Source: Streptomyces sp. RB17 (GTDB lineage: Bacteria > Actinomycetota > Actinomycetes > Streptomycetales > Streptomycetaceae). Taken from it: a stretch of DNA of 64,000 bases. The notes beneath the pieces are model-generated. The model saw only the letters and a program-made list of their open reading frames with translations, was not told the origin of the DNA and did not search any database. The position numbers and the translations under genes are program-made. Where the stretch lies: the NCBI RefSeq assembly GCF_009604455.1, contig NZ_WEGL01000011.1, positions 1 through 64,000 on the forward strand. Reading direction: 5' to 3'. This document shows, in pieces, positions 24,064-33,260 of this stretch. Position 1 is the first letter of the stretch, and each line of letters opens with the position of its first letter.

Positions 24064-25385
24064 GCCGCATACTGCTGCGCGGGGCGCAGGTCATCACGAT
24101 GACGCCGGACCGGCCGGACGCCGAGCATGCCGACATCCTCGTCGACGGCGAGACCATCGCCGCCGTCGGCGAAACCATCGATGCGCCCGACGCCGAGGTC
24201 GTCGACTTCTCCGGCCGCGTCCTCATCCCCGGCCTGGTCAACGCCCATCTGCACACCTGGCAGACCGCGCTGCGCTCCGCGGGCGCAGACTGGACGCTGA
24301 TGCAGTACCTCACCCACCTGCACGGCGAGTGCGTCGGGCACTACACCCCGGCCGACATGCACATCAGCAATCTCGCCGGCGCCCTGAACCAGCTCAACTG
24401 CGGTACGACCACCCTCGGCGACTGGTGTCACAACGCCCTGTCGCCCGAGCACGCCGACGCGGCCGTCGAGGGACTGCTCCAGGCCGGGATCCGCGCCGTC
24501 TTCCTGCACGGCACGCCCTACCGCTCGCCGGAGATCTCCCACCCGCTCGCCGAGATCGACCGGTTGCTCGACGGCCCCGTCCGTGACCATGGCCTCCTCA
24601 CCCTGGGCATGGCCCTCCAGGGGCCGCAATACTCCTCCGCCGAGACCGCGTTGGCCGACTTCCAGGCCGGCGCGGAACGCGGACTCGTCGTCTCGATGCA
24701 CCAGAGCGGCGGCGAACCCTCACCCGGCTGGGAAGCCGTACGCGACGCCGGGCTGTTCAGCCCCCTCACCAACATCGTGCACGGGGCGGACCTGCCCGCG
24801 GACTGGCTGAAGGCGCTGGTCGAGGCGGGCGTCACCTTCACCACCACCCCGGAGAACGAACTGGGTCAGGGCCACGGCACACCCATCACCGGATCCCTGC
24901 TGAGCCTGGACGCGGCACCCTCCCTGGGCACCGACATCGACACCGCCGTACCCGGCACGGTCCTCACCGGGGCCCGGATCGCGCTGGCCCACCAGCGCAG
25001 CCTGGACCACGCCCACCACCGGCAGACGACCGGCATGTACGCCAACACACCGTCCGTCACCAGCAAACAGGCGCTTGCCTGGGCCACGGTCGAAGGGGCG
25101 AAGGCGCTGGGCCTGGCAGACAAGGTGGGCCGGATCGAGCCGGGCATGCAGGCCGACCTGGTCGCCATCGACGCCCGGGCGCTCAACCTGTGGCCGGCGC
25201 ACGACCCGGTCGCCACGGTCCTGCACGCCGACATCGCCAACATCGAAGCCGTGCTGGTCGCCGGCACCTGGCGCAAACGCGATCACGTCCTGCTCGCATC
25301 CGGCCTCGACGAGGTCAAGGACCAGCTGCGCGAGTCCGGAGAACGGCTGCTGCGCAGCATCCGGCCCGCGGGCTCTCACGGCTGA
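24060..25385 (+). CDS. amidohydrolase (TRZ/ATZ-type)
   Basis: A 441-residue metal-dependent hydrolase. Metal ligands His63 and His65 are in LIPGLVNAHLHTW. Later ligands appear as the His in VVSMHQSGGE, the His in NIVHGADLP and the Asp in LGTDIDTAVPG. The C-terminal strand VGRIEPGMQADLVAIDA is typical of the atrazine chlorohydrolase / guanine and SAH deaminase subgroup. It would remove an amino, chloro or amide group from a ring compound. It overlaps the monooxygenase stop, so the two enzymes are made together. Confidence 0.88.
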   Translation: MSRILLRGAQVITMTPDRPDAEHADILVDGETIAAVGETIDAPDAEVVDFSGRVLIPGLVNAHLHTWQTALRSAGADWTLMQYLTHLHGECVGHYTPADMHISNLAGALNQLNCGTTTLGDWCHNALSPEHADAAVEGLLQAGIRAVFLHGTPYRSPEISHPLAEIDRLLDGPVRDHGLLTLGMALQGPQYSSAETALADFQAGAERGLVVSMHQSGGEPSPGWEAVRDAGLFSPLTNIVHGADLPADWLKALVEAGVTFTTTPENELGQGHGTPITGSLLSLDAAPSLGTDIDTAVPGTVLTGARIALAHQRSLDHAHHRQTTGMYANTPSVTSKQALAWATVEGAKALGLADKVGRIEPGMQADLVAIDARALNLWPAHDPVATVLHADIANIEAVLVAGTWRKRDHVLLASGLDEVKDQLRESGERLLRSIRPAGSHG

Positions 25386-25511
25386 CACACCGCAACGGCC
25401 CCCACGCATGAACCGCGCGCCGACGCGCACGAGACCCCGTCCCGTCGGCGCGATGGCCACGCGCCCCCAGAGCCGCACACCGCGGCCTCGTTCCCACAGC
25501 AAGAAGGTGCC

Positions 25512-26066
25512 GTGAGCAGCCCTATGCCGACTACCGCGGGCATGCCCCGCGACGCCCTGCAGCAAGAGCAGATCGTCCAGGCGGCCATCGCCCTTCTGGA
25601 CGAGGGCGGCATCGAGAGTCTGACCATGCGAAGACTCGGCAGCCGTCTCGGCATCACCGCGGCGGCACTGTATTGGCACGTCAAGAGCCGACACGATCTG
25701 CTCCTGCTGGCCGCCGACACCGTCTGGGGGCAGGCACCTCTCCCCGCTCTCGACGGCCTCGAATGGCGTCCGGCCCTCCTGGCCATGGCCGACAACCTGC
25801 GTTCGATGCTTCTCAGGCACCCCTGGCTGCTGGCCGCCATGACCATCCAGCCTCTCGACGGCCCGGCCAGGGACCGCCATGACGAGCACCTGCTCGCGGT
25901 CTGCGAGGTGTCCGGCCTCACCAGGCGGGATGCCGAGCAAGCCGTCCAGAGCGTCGTCACGTTTGCGATCGGCGCCGCCCTCGCAGCCACCCCTCGCCCG
26001 TATGTGTCTTTCGGCCTGCAGTCACTTCTCGACGGCGTCGAAGCCAGGCTTGCCGCTGGTACCTGA
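25512..26066 (+). CDS. TetR-family regulator
   Basis: A 184-residue regulator. The helix-turn-helix is at residues about 15-62 (IVQAAIALLDEGGIESLTMR, RLGSRLGITAAALYWHVKSR). The C-terminal part with LLRHPWLLAAM resembles the TetR_C class. The start is GTG 25512 with AAGAAGG upstream; ATG 25524 is possible. It lies 126 bp after the amidohydrolase, on the same strand, and converges with the esterase at 26134. It is one of two candidates for binding the shared operator. Confidence 0.88.
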   Translation: MSSPMPTTAGMPRDALQQEQIVQAAIALLDEGGIESLTMRRLGSRLGITAAALYWHVKSRHDLLLLAADTVWGQAPLPALDGLEWRPALLAMADNLRSMLLRHPWLLAAMTIQPLDGPARDRHDEHLLAVCEVSGLTRRDAEQAVQSVVTFAIGAALAATPRPYVSFGLQSLLDGVEARLAAGT

Positions 26067-26133
26067 CCCGACACAGCAAAAGAGGCAGAGGCTCAGCTCG
26101 ACCGCCCTCCTCTGAAGATCGCCTCTCACCCAC

Positions 26134-27000
26134 TCAGGAGGCGGCGGACCGCACGATGGCGCGGGCCGCAGCACGCCCCTCGGGAGCGGGGACGAGAGGG
26201 TAGGCATGGACCGCCCCGTCGCACACGATGACATTCACGGCCGCCCCTTCCGCAGCAGCCCGTTCTTCCAGGCGCCGGACGTCCGGGTAGCACAAGTCGC
26301 GCGTGCCGATGTAGACGTCGATGGGCGCCAGGGGGGCAAGCGGGCCATTGACGGGACTGAGCCGGGGTTGGGCGGGGTCGTCCCCGCCAGCCCAGCCACG
26401 TGCGGCCGCGAGCAGGCTGCTGGTGGTGAGGAACGGATCTCGGGCTTCGACCTCGGGAATCGCAGGGTTGGTCAGAGTCAGATCCAGCCAGGGGGAGATC
26501 AGTACTACTCGGGCCGGCTGGGGCAGACCCGAGCCGACCAGGCTCTGCGCCACGCCCAGAGCCAAACCCGCGCCGGCGGAGTCGCCCATGATCGTGACCT
26601 GGCCGGCGTCCGGGTCGCCGAGCAGGTCGCGGTAGACGGCAGTGACGAAGGGATAGGCGTCACGGTAGGTGTACTTCGGCGCCAGCCCGTAGTGCGCCAC
26701 CTCGACTCGTACACCGGCATCCGCAAGCTGCGAGACCAACTGCCAGTGCCGGGGCGAGAGGTGTCTGATGTAGGCGCCGCCGTGCAGATAGACGACCGAT
26801 CGCTCCGCCCGGCGCCCGCGCGGACTGACGGTGTGGCATTCGAAACCGTCGATGCGGCGCGACCTCACGTCGTGCCTCTGTACCAGTTTGGCGGGCGGAC
26901 GAGGTGGCTCCTTCGACGCCGCCACGGGGTCCGGGGCCGCCTTGCCTTTGAGGGCCAACCGCATGAACGCGGCGACTACGTGCATCTGGGGACTGCTCAT
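26134..27000 (-). CDS. HSL-type alpha/beta hydrolase (esterase)
   Basis: A 288-residue hormone-sensitive-lipase-type hydrolase. The HGGAY motif is in VVYLHGGAYIRHLSPRHW, nucleophile Ser in TIMGDSAGAGLALGVAQ, and the catalytic Asp region in VYIGTRDLCYPDVRRLEE. The His is in CDGAVHAYPLVP. It hydrolyses short acyl or aryl esters in its family. The promoter region on the minus strand carries the shared operator 55 bp upstream of the start, so it belongs to the same regulon as the 20.7-kb operon. Confidence 0.9.
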   Translation of the reverse strand: MSSPQMHVVAAFMRLALKGKAAPDPVAASKEPPRPPAKLVQRHDVRSRRIDGFECHTVSPRGRRAERSVVYLHGGAYIRHLSPRHWQLVSQLADAGVRVEVAHYGLAPKYTYRDAYPFVTAVYRDLLGDPDAGQVTIMGDSAGAGLALGVAQSLVGSGLPQPARVVLISPWLDLTLTNPAIPEVEARDPFLTTSSLLAAARGWAGGDDPAQPRLSPVNGPLAPLAPIDVYIGTRDLCYPDVRRLEERAAAEGAAVNVIVCDGAVHAYPLVPAPEGRAAARAIVRSAAS

Positions 27001-27055
27001 GTCCGGCTCTCCTTCTCGGCACCGCGATGCCGTCCGCTTCGCCGACCACCATAAT

Positions 27056-27070
27056 GGTTACATCGTATCC
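27056..27070. promoter_or_regulatory. shared operator, site 2
   Basis: GGTTACATCGTATCC on the plus strand, read GGATACGATGTAACC toward the esterase gene and followed by ATTATGG. It sits 55 bp before the esterase start in the divergent gap 27001-27259. No other element is evident in that gap. Confidence 0.65.
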
Positions 27071-27259
27071 GTTATTGCGTTACGCTGAGCCGCTGCATCG
27101 ATCGACCAAATCGCCCGTCCGGGCGCCGAGCGATGCACCCGGCCGGCCATTCGACCGCGCCCGACACATCCCATAACGGTCTCGCGACGACCCGCCCGCC
27201 ATCAGGCCGTCACCCTTGACGCCCACGCCGCCACGACGCCGGCACCCTGGAGATGCCTC

Positions 27260-27604
27260 ATGATCCTCACCATCACCCTCGCCTGCGCCATCGCCCTGAT
27301 CTTCGGGGTGATCGGAGTGCTCAATGCACTCGCACTACCGAAGGCGCGCGAGCTGGCCGCCGAGACTGGCTTCTCCGTCGCCGCCTACCGCCGCATCGGC
27401 GTGCTGCAACTGGCAGGAGTCGCCGGCGTGGCGCTCGGGCCCGCCATGCCGCCGCTCGGCGGCCTCGCGGGGGCCGGGCTTCTCCTGCTGCTCGCCGGAG
27501 CTGTGGTCGTACACCTGCGCAAGAGCGACCCGGTTGCCAAACTCGCGCCCGCCGTCGTGTGCGCGGTGCTTGTCGCCTCATACCTCGCGGTCTTGTTCGC
27601 CTGA
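27260..27604 (+). CDS. DoxX-like small membrane protein
   Basis: A 114-residue protein with four hydrophobic helices (LTITLACAIALIFGVIGVLN, then AYRRIGVLQLAGVAGVAL, GLAGAGLLLLLAGAVVVH, and APAVVCAVLVASYLAVLF). This four-helix pattern and the YRRIGVLQLAG segment match DoxX-like (DUF4267/DoxX_2) proteins. Role unknown; relatives occur near redox and xenobiotic genes. It is read away from the esterase, and the intervening region contains operator site 2. Confidence 0.7.
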   Translation: MILTITLACAIALIFGVIGVLNALALPKARELAAETGFSVAAYRRIGVLQLAGVAGVALGPAMPPLGGLAGAGLLLLLAGAVVVHLRKSDPVAKLAPAVVCAVLVASYLAVLFA

Positions 27605-27944
27605 AGCGCTGCGGATCGAGTCCACGCCTCCACGGATGGGCGGCTCCGGCAGTTTCGCCCTGTAAGGGATGCCGCCCCGGGCCGTGACGTCACCTCGAAG
27701 AGCCGGCCGACGGGGATGACTTCGGACCGCGACGCTCCCGAAGGGTAGATCCAAGGGCTGGCCAACGGGCATCCGATTGCACCACTGGACCCAAACCAGC
27801 TAAACGGCTACGCTGTAGCCAATATTAGAGGTGGCAGGAAACGCAGCCACCTGGGCTCGAGGGCGCTCAAGCCGCGACCGCACGGTCCGCCCTGCCTTCA
27901 CCAGCGCCCCTTCGTCCACAGTGCCCACCCCCGAGGGGTAGACG
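27605..27944. other. intergenic region before the flavoprotein gene
   Basis: 340 bp without a convincing gene. It holds the promoter and operator at 27777-27820, leaving a transcribed leader of about 100-130 nt before ATG 27945. I see no riboswitch-like structure in that leader. Confidence 0.5.
27777..27820 (+). promoter_or_regulatory. promoter with shared operator, site 3
   Basis: A -35-like TTGCAC (27777-27782) and a -10-like TAAACG (27801-27806) are 18 bp apart. The palindrome GGCTACGCTGTAGCC (27806-27820) starts on the last base of the -10. Its arms GGCTAC/GTAGCC are perfect. The placement is ideal for repression. Confidence 0.65.
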
Positions 27945-29294
27945 ATGCCCGTCCTGATCGTGATAGCGATCTATGCCATCCGGATCGCACGCGCCCCCTT
28001 GGACGCGCGCCTGAAGAAGCGCCACGTCGGACCCCTGTCGGTCACGACCGGAGCGGTCATGCTCTATCTGGCCTGGGACTGGCTCAGGCCCGAGGGCCTC
28101 AGCGCTGTCTATTTCGTTGGCGAGTTCGCCGGCGTCCTGTCCGTCTACCTGATGTCCTGCACCCTGGTACTGGCCACCCGCCTGATGTGGTTGGAGCAGT
28201 GGTTCGGCGGCCTGGACCGCATGTACCGCCAGCACAAGCTGTACGCCGTATGGTCCATTCTCCTGCTCACTCCCCACCTGCTCCTCCACTTTTTCTCCGG
28301 TTTCGACGGGAGCCGGTACGGCTACGCCCACCCTGCCGCATCGGTAGGGATGGGCCATCTCCTCGGTGCCGTCTCCGCCATCGGCCTGCTGCTGCTCGTC
28401 CTCATCTCACTCGGCCAGGTCGGCCGCATCCTCCGACTGCCCTACGAGCGCTGGCTGTTCCTGCATCGCCTCACCGGCCTGCTGCTCCTGTCGGCGCTGT
28501 TGCACGGCTGGTTCCTCGATCTCATCATCAACGGATCCACGCCCCTCCTGGCGATCTACGTCAGCATGGCCACCATCGGCATGACCGCCTACACCTACGA
28601 CGAACTGGTGCTACGGCACAGGGAACCCCGGGCGGACTACACCATCCACCGTGTCGAGCGGCCGACACCCGACATCCTCGACCTCACCCTCACGCCCACC
28701 GGCGAGACGCCCCTTCCCGTGACAGGGGGCCAGTTCGTCTACCTGCGGGTCGGCGGCTGGCACGAACACCCCTTCAGCGTCGCAGGAACGCAGGCCGACG
28801 GCTCGGTACGCCTCACCATCCGTGCCCTGGGCCGCGATACACGCCGCCTCTACACGGACATAAGCGAAGGACACCCCGCAACCCTCAAGGGTCCTTACGG
28901 CATGTTCGACCACACCCTCGGCGGACCCCGGCAGATATGGATCGCGGGGGGCATCGGTATCGCGCCCTTCCTCGGCTGGCTCACCCACCCCGGTGCAGCG
29001 CCGCCCCGCACCGACCTCTTCTACTGCGCCCCCACCGCCGAAGACGCACCATTCCTCCCGGAACTCACCGCAGCGGCAGCACACCGCCCCGAGTTCCGGC
29101 TCCACCCGACGTTCAGCCGCAGCCACGGCCGTCTGACCGCCGAAAGAATCCAGGCCGAGGCCGGACCGATCACCCCCGACACGCACGTCTTCCTCTGCGG
29201 CCCCGCCTCCATGATCGAAAACCTCACTCGCGCCCTCCATCGCCAGGGCGTCCCCCGCCAGCATCTCCACGCCGAGCACTTCGCCTTCCGCTGA
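27945..29294 (+). CDS. ferric-reductase-like transmembrane flavoprotein
   Basis: A 449-residue oxidoreductase. Residues 1-220 carry six membrane helices with haem-coordinating candidates in LLTPHLLLHFF and LFLHRLTGLLLLSALLHGWF. Residues about 230-449 are an FNR-type cytosolic domain: FAD region HEHPFSVAGTQADGS, NAD(P) region IWIAGGIGIAPFLGWL, and the C-terminal VFLCGPASMIENLTRALHRQ. It moves electrons from NAD(P)H across the membrane to an unknown acceptor. ATG 27945 is forced by an in-frame TAG just upstream (27939-27941). Operator site 3 controls it. Confidence 0.88.
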   Translation: MPVLIVIAIYAIRIARAPLDARLKKRHVGPLSVTTGAVMLYLAWDWLRPEGLSAVYFVGEFAGVLSVYLMSCTLVLATRLMWLEQWFGGLDRMYRQHKLYAVWSILLLTPHLLLHFFSGFDGSRYGYAHPAASVGMGHLLGAVSAIGLLLLVLISLGQVGRILRLPYERWLFLHRLTGLLLLSALLHGWFLDLIINGSTPLLAIYVSMATIGMTAYTYDELVLRHREPRADYTIHRVERPTPDILDLTLTPTGETPLPVTGGQFVYLRVGGWHEHPFSVAGTQADGSVRLTIRALGRDTRRLYTDISEGHPATLKGPYGMFDHTLGGPRQIWIAGGIGIAPFLGWLTHPGAAPPRTDLFYCAPTAEDAPFLPELTAAAAHRPEFRLHPTFSRSHGRLTAERIQAEAGPITPDTHVFLCGPASMIENLTRALHRQGVPRQHLHAEHFAFR

Positions 29295-29409
29295 CGAGCC
29301 GCCGACCACACGAGATCACGCGCTCAGCACCAGCAGTTGTGGCGACGCTCCATGCCGACCGAGATGACTCCGTAGGCGGGCAGCCTCAGGTCCGCATCGT
29401 CCTGGCTGG

Positions 29410-30099
29410 TCAGGCGTCGTCGCGCAGGTGGGCAAGCCCGCTGAGAAGGAGTTCGAGTCCGAAGGAGAACTCGTCCTCGATCGGAACGGGCATCGACTCG
29501 GCGACGGTGACCGTTGCCGGGAACAAGGCTGGATCGACGCTCTGAAAGACGGCGGACAGTTGCGCGTCGTCGAGTTGCCCGCCGCCGCCATGACCGTTGA
29601 CCTGTATGGCGAATCCGAGGACGTAGCGGGAGAGGGTGGCAAAGGCGTGCGCGGCCAGTCGCGGCGGGAAGCCGCTGTCGAGCAGCGCCGCGACACAGTG
29701 CTCCCGCAGCGCCATGGCGTTCGGCCCCAGGGGAATCTCTTCGACCATCAGGCGCGCCGCGTTCCGGTGCCGGGCCAGGGCCTCGAACATGGTGTGCGCG
29801 ACCGTCCGCAGGGCTTGCTGCCAGCCCATCGCGAGGAGTTCGTCGCCCTTCAGTTCCACGGCGCCGAACATGCGGTCCACGACATGGGCGACCAGCGCTG
29901 CCCGGTTGTCGAAATGCCGGTACAGCGTCGCCGTGCCCGAGCCCAGGCGCTGGGCCAGCGTCCGCATCGAGAGAGCGTCGGCCCCTTCATCGTCCACGAT
30001 CTGCAGTGCGGTAGCGACGATGCGCTCCAGCGGCACGGGCGGACGCCCCGGGCCCCGACCCGATGCCGTGGTCGCTCGCACAGGACCAGCTGCTGCCAC
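29410..30099 (-). CDS. TetR-family regulator, probably autoregulated
   Basis: A 229-residue regulator beginning with GTG at 30099 after GAGGAGG. The helix-turn-helix is at about residues 20-68 (PLERIVATALQIVDDEGADA, LSMRTLAQRLGSGTATLYRH). The C-terminal domain (YVLGFAIQVNGHGGGG, FSFGLELLLSGLAHL) resembles the TetR_C/TetR-like drug-sensing class. An operator copy lies 33-47 bp before its start. It is therefore the better candidate for the repressor of the operator family shared by the esterase, flavoprotein and 20.7-kb operon. Confidence 0.9.
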   Translation of the reverse strand: MAAAGPVRATTASGRGPGRPPVPLERIVATALQIVDDEGADALSMRTLAQRLGSGTATLYRHFDNRAALVAHVVDRMFGAVELKGDELLAMGWQQALRTVAHTMFEALARHRNAARLMVEEIPLGPNAMALREHCVAALLDSGFPPRLAAHAFATLSRYVLGFAIQVNGHGGGGQLDDAQLSAVFQSVDPALFPATVTVAESMPVPIEDEFSFGLELLLSGLAHLRDDA

Positions 30100-30131
30100 T
30101 GAACGTCCACCTCCTCGGCCAGCACCATAAC

Positions 30132-30146
30132 AGCAACACCGTATCC
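30132..30146. promoter_or_regulatory. shared operator, site 4 (own promoter of TetR gene)
   Basis: Read toward the tetR gene on the minus strand: GGATACGGTGTTGCT followed by GTTATGG. It is the least perfect of the four copies, which is common for an autoregulated site. Confidence 0.55.
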
Positions 30147-30221
30147 ACTTTGGAGATCGCCGGTTGGGCGTGGACCGCCGGGGGCACCGCGGTTACGGCT
30201 CAGACATCACAACGCTGCAGG

Positions 30222-30590
30222 TCACAGGCGCGTGGTGAAGCGGCCGTCGGGCAACTTGCGCGGCCAGCCCCGCCCGGCGAGCTTGGACAGCGTCCCACGC
30301 AGCCGCTCCAGCTTGCCCCGCACCGCCACCTCCAGCCCCAGTGCCTCGCCGACCTGCTTGACCATGACCGGCCGCCGGCGCCCCGGACGAGCGCGAGGAT
30401 GCGCTGGTAGTCCGGTGGCAGCGAGTCCACGTCCACGCCACGCCCGCGGTGCGGCACACCAACCTGCGCACTGTCACCGACGCACGCCACCTCCAGGACA
30501 CCGCAAAGGATGCTGGAACCAGGATCTGCCCACCGCGCTGGCCGGCCAGCACTGATAGTGGAGGGCTCGGGTACCGGCTGGGCGGGCATG
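30222..30590 (-). pseudogene. winged-helix protein remnant with frameshift
   Basis: The minus strand ends with MVKQVGEALGLEVAVRGKLE and RLRGTLSKLAGRGWPRKLPD before GRFTTRL and a stop. Upstream, in another frame, LPPDYQRILALVRGA is seen. Together they resemble small helix-turn-helix proteins found beside streptomycete transposases. The frames do not join (break near 30370-30390), so this is a decayed gene. Confidence 0.5.
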
Positions 30591-30691
30591 GCACGGGTGG
30601 GTCTCATCTGATGCCAACAGGCGTGTGGTGCCGGCGATGCCCGCTAGGGTTCACATCTCATTCACAATTGCTCTCGGCGGGGGTCTTGTTC

Positions 30692-32380
30692 GTGTCGAGG
30701 ATTGCTGCTCGTCGTGCTTCGGACCCGGCTCGGATCGGGCGCTTCCGGGTGGTCGGGGTGCTGGGTGCGGGTGGGATGGGCACCGTGTACGCCGCGGTCG
30801 GGGAGCGGGGTGAGCGGGTAGCGGTGAAGGCCGTGCACGCCGGGCAGGCTGCGGATGACCAGTTCCGGGCCCGGTTCCGGCGCGAGGTGCAGGTTCTGCG
30901 GCGGGTGTCGGGTCCGTGTCTGGTGCCGCTGCTGGAGGCCGATCCCGAGGCGGACATCCCGTGGCTGGCGACGGCCTACGTACCTGGCTTGACGCTCGGA
31001 GAGCACACGTCGGTGCACGGGCCGCTGGCCGGGATCCAGCTGCACCTTTTCGCCGCGGGGACGGCCGGGGCGCTCGCGGCCGTGCACGCCGCGGGGGTGG
31101 TCCACCGCGATCTGAAGCCCGCGAATGTGACCCTGGCCCCGGACGGGCCGCGGGTGCTGGACTTCGGTATCGCCCACGTCGCCGACGGCACCGCGGTCAC
31201 CCGTACCGGCCTGCTCACCGGGACCCCGGGCTGGCTGAGCCCCGAGTATTACCGTGACGGCACTGCCGGGCCGTCAGGGGATGTCTTTGCCTGGGGTGTG
31301 CTGCTCGCCTTCGCGGCCACCGGCCGCCACCCCTTCGGCGCCGGCAATGCCGAGGCCGTCGCCTTCCGCGTCCTCAGCGCCGAGCCGGACCTCGACGGTG
31401 TCCCCGACGACATGCTCAGTCTGGTGACGGCGTGCCTCGCGAAAGACCCGGGCCATCGGCCGTCGTCCGCCGTCGTGGCGCAGAAGACCGCCGAGCTGCT
31501 CGGCGAGCAGGTGACTCAGGCTCTCGGGGATGTCCATGACCAGCCGACCGAGGTCCCGAACCTGATCGCCGAGCAGTGGCATCCCCCGACCGTCGAAGAC
31601 CCCGCATGGCCGGCTTCCGCGATACGCCCTCCCCACAGCCGCGCCTGGCTCATCGTCGTCGCGGCCACCGTGTTCGCCGCGGCCGCCACAGGGACCTGGT
31701 TCGCCCTGGACCCGGGCCACGCCTCAGCGCGCGCCACCCACTCCCCGCAGCCGACCGCGGCCCGCTCCACCCTTGGCGCCACACCGGCTGGAACCACGCC
31801 GCCTCCCGCCCGTTCCGCCGTCACCGAGTCGCAGACCCCGACCGTCGCGGCGTCGTCCGCGCCGACGCAGACCCAGGTGATCACCCTCAGCCCCTGGTCC
31901 CCAGGCGGCACCCCGGCAACCGGCATCACCATCATCGACCGTGCCAGCGGCTCCTGCTTCGGGACCGCCGAATCCACGATGCGCACGGACGCCTGGCGCT
32001 GCACCGCCGGCGACCGGATCCTCGACCCCTGTTTCTCCCCGGACTCCAATCCCTCGGACACCAGCGCACTGTGCCTGGACGGCGCCCCCGACGGCATGGT
32101 CGAACTGTCGGTCCCCGAGGGCTTTCCCGGCAACAACAACCACATGCCGGGCGGACCCGACATCGAACCGATCACCCTCGTCCTGACCAACGGCGCCCGC
32201 TGCTCGTTCGTCGGTGGCGGCACCGCAACGCTCGCGGGACAACGCCTGAACTACGGCTGCGACAACGGCGGCTACCTGTACGGCTACCCGAACGAGACCG
32301 CCGCCGTGTGGACCATCTCGTACGCCGCTCCCGGCAGCGGAGCCAGCGTCTCCACGCCGATCACCACTGTCTACGAGTAG
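30692..32380 (+). CDS. membrane Ser/Thr protein kinase
   Basis: A 562-residue Hanks-type kinase if started at GTG 30692 (GGCGGGGG upstream). The glycine loop is VGVLGAGGMGTVYAA, catalytic Lys46 is in VAVKAVHAG, HRD Asp140 is in VVHRDLKPANVTL, and the activation segment is LDFGIAHVADGTAVTRTG through GTPGWLSPEYY. A single membrane helix lies near residue 315 (AWLIVVAATVFAAAATGTWF), then a Thr/Pro/Ala-rich linker and an extracytoplasmic C-terminal domain of about 170 residues with paired Cys. No PASTA repeats are present, so the signal sensed is unknown. No partner phosphatase is nearby. Confidence 0.88.
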   Translation: MSRIAARRASDPARIGRFRVVGVLGAGGMGTVYAAVGERGERVAVKAVHAGQAADDQFRARFRREVQVLRRVSGPCLVPLLEADPEADIPWLATAYVPGLTLGEHTSVHGPLAGIQLHLFAAGTAGALAAVHAAGVVHRDLKPANVTLAPDGPRVLDFGIAHVADGTAVTRTGLLTGTPGWLSPEYYRDGTAGPSGDVFAWGVLLAFAATGRHPFGAGNAEAVAFRVLSAEPDLDGVPDDMLSLVTACLAKDPGHRPSSAVVAQKTAELLGEQVTQALGDVHDQPTEVPNLIAEQWHPPTVEDPAWPASAIRPPHSRAWLIVVAATVFAAAATGTWFALDPGHASARATHSPQPTAARSTLGATPAGTTPPPARSAVTESQTPTVAASSAPTQTQVITLSPWSPGGTPATGITIIDRASGSCFGTAESTMRTDAWRCTAGDRILDPCFSPDSNPSDTSALCLDGAPDGMVELSVPEGFPGNNNHMPGGPDIEPITLVLTNGARCSFVGGGTATLAGQRLNYGCDNGGYLYGYPNETAAVWTISYAAPGSGASVSTPITTVYE

Positions 32381-32404
32381 CGCGCCGACAGCCACGCTGC
32401 TGAA

Positions 32405-33260
32405 TCAGCGGATGGTGGCATCGGCCGCCGGATCCGGCTGAGCGGAATCGGTCATGGCTGACTTGCGCTCTTCCGGGCTTGTCCTGCGCTGCCGAAACTC
32501 TCGCTTCAGGAAGGTTCGGGGGAGGGCGAAATGGCTGTTCAACGTGGACGGAAGCCGACTCGTCGTAGCGGGCGGGTGACAAGAGCAAAGCCGACGGGCA
32601 GCGTCCTGGCTTCGTACCAGGACGTCGACGGAGTGGCCGTGGACGCTCTCGCCGAGCGCCGCTGTCGTTCCCGGCTGTGTGGACATGACCTGGTAGAGGC
32701 GCTGCAGCAGGTCGTCTCCCGCATGGCCTTCGATGCGAGGCCCGGTCGTGGTGGCGGCGTTCAGGAGCTCGCTGGCGACACCGCCCCACCTGCGCCACAG
32801 GTTCATGTCGCCGACCACGATGAGGTGGCTGCGGGCGCGGGTGATGGCGACGTTCCAGAGGTTGAGCTGGCGGTGGACCCAGCCGATCGCGCAGTCGTGC
32901 ATGCCTGCACCGGCGACGAGTGAGAAGACCATGACGTCGCGCTCACCGCTTTGGAAGGTGTGCACGGTGCCGACGCGCACGCGTTACCGGCCGTATTGCC
33001 TCAGTTGCGCGTGGAGTTCGTCGGCTTGGGGCGTGAAGGGGGTGACCACGCCGATCGTGGCTTCGTCGGGTTGGGACCGCCGTACGGCCGTGACGACCGG
33101 GTTGCGCGCTGCGGGCACCCGGCACTCGGGCGTCTGTGAGGAGACGCTGCGCTCTGGCGCGTGCTTGTGGACCTGGACGACCAGCTCATGGCCATCGGTG
33201 AGGTAGCCGACGACGTCGGCGCCGAGTCGCCGCTCTTGCGGCTGGCGCCCCCCTGATCGC
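32405..33260 (-). pseudogene. superfamily-1 helicase C-terminal remnant
   Basis: Minus-strand frame: IGVVTPFTPQADELHAQLRQ, then an in-frame TAA (32984-32986), then VGTVHTFQSGERDVMVFSLV and LNLWNVAITRARSHLIVVGD. These are the motif V/VI region of UvrD/DNA2-like AAA helicases (VHTFQG..E.D and VAlTRAR). The N-terminal ATPase half is absent, and IS110 copy 2 begins about 130 bp further on. Both the truncation and the nonsense codon mark it as dead. Confidence 0.75.

Noticed and set aside
27605..27944. Riboswitch in the leader of the flavoprotein gene
   Set aside because: No conserved aptamer-like motif or clear terminator/antiterminator pair is visible; the operator explains control well enough.
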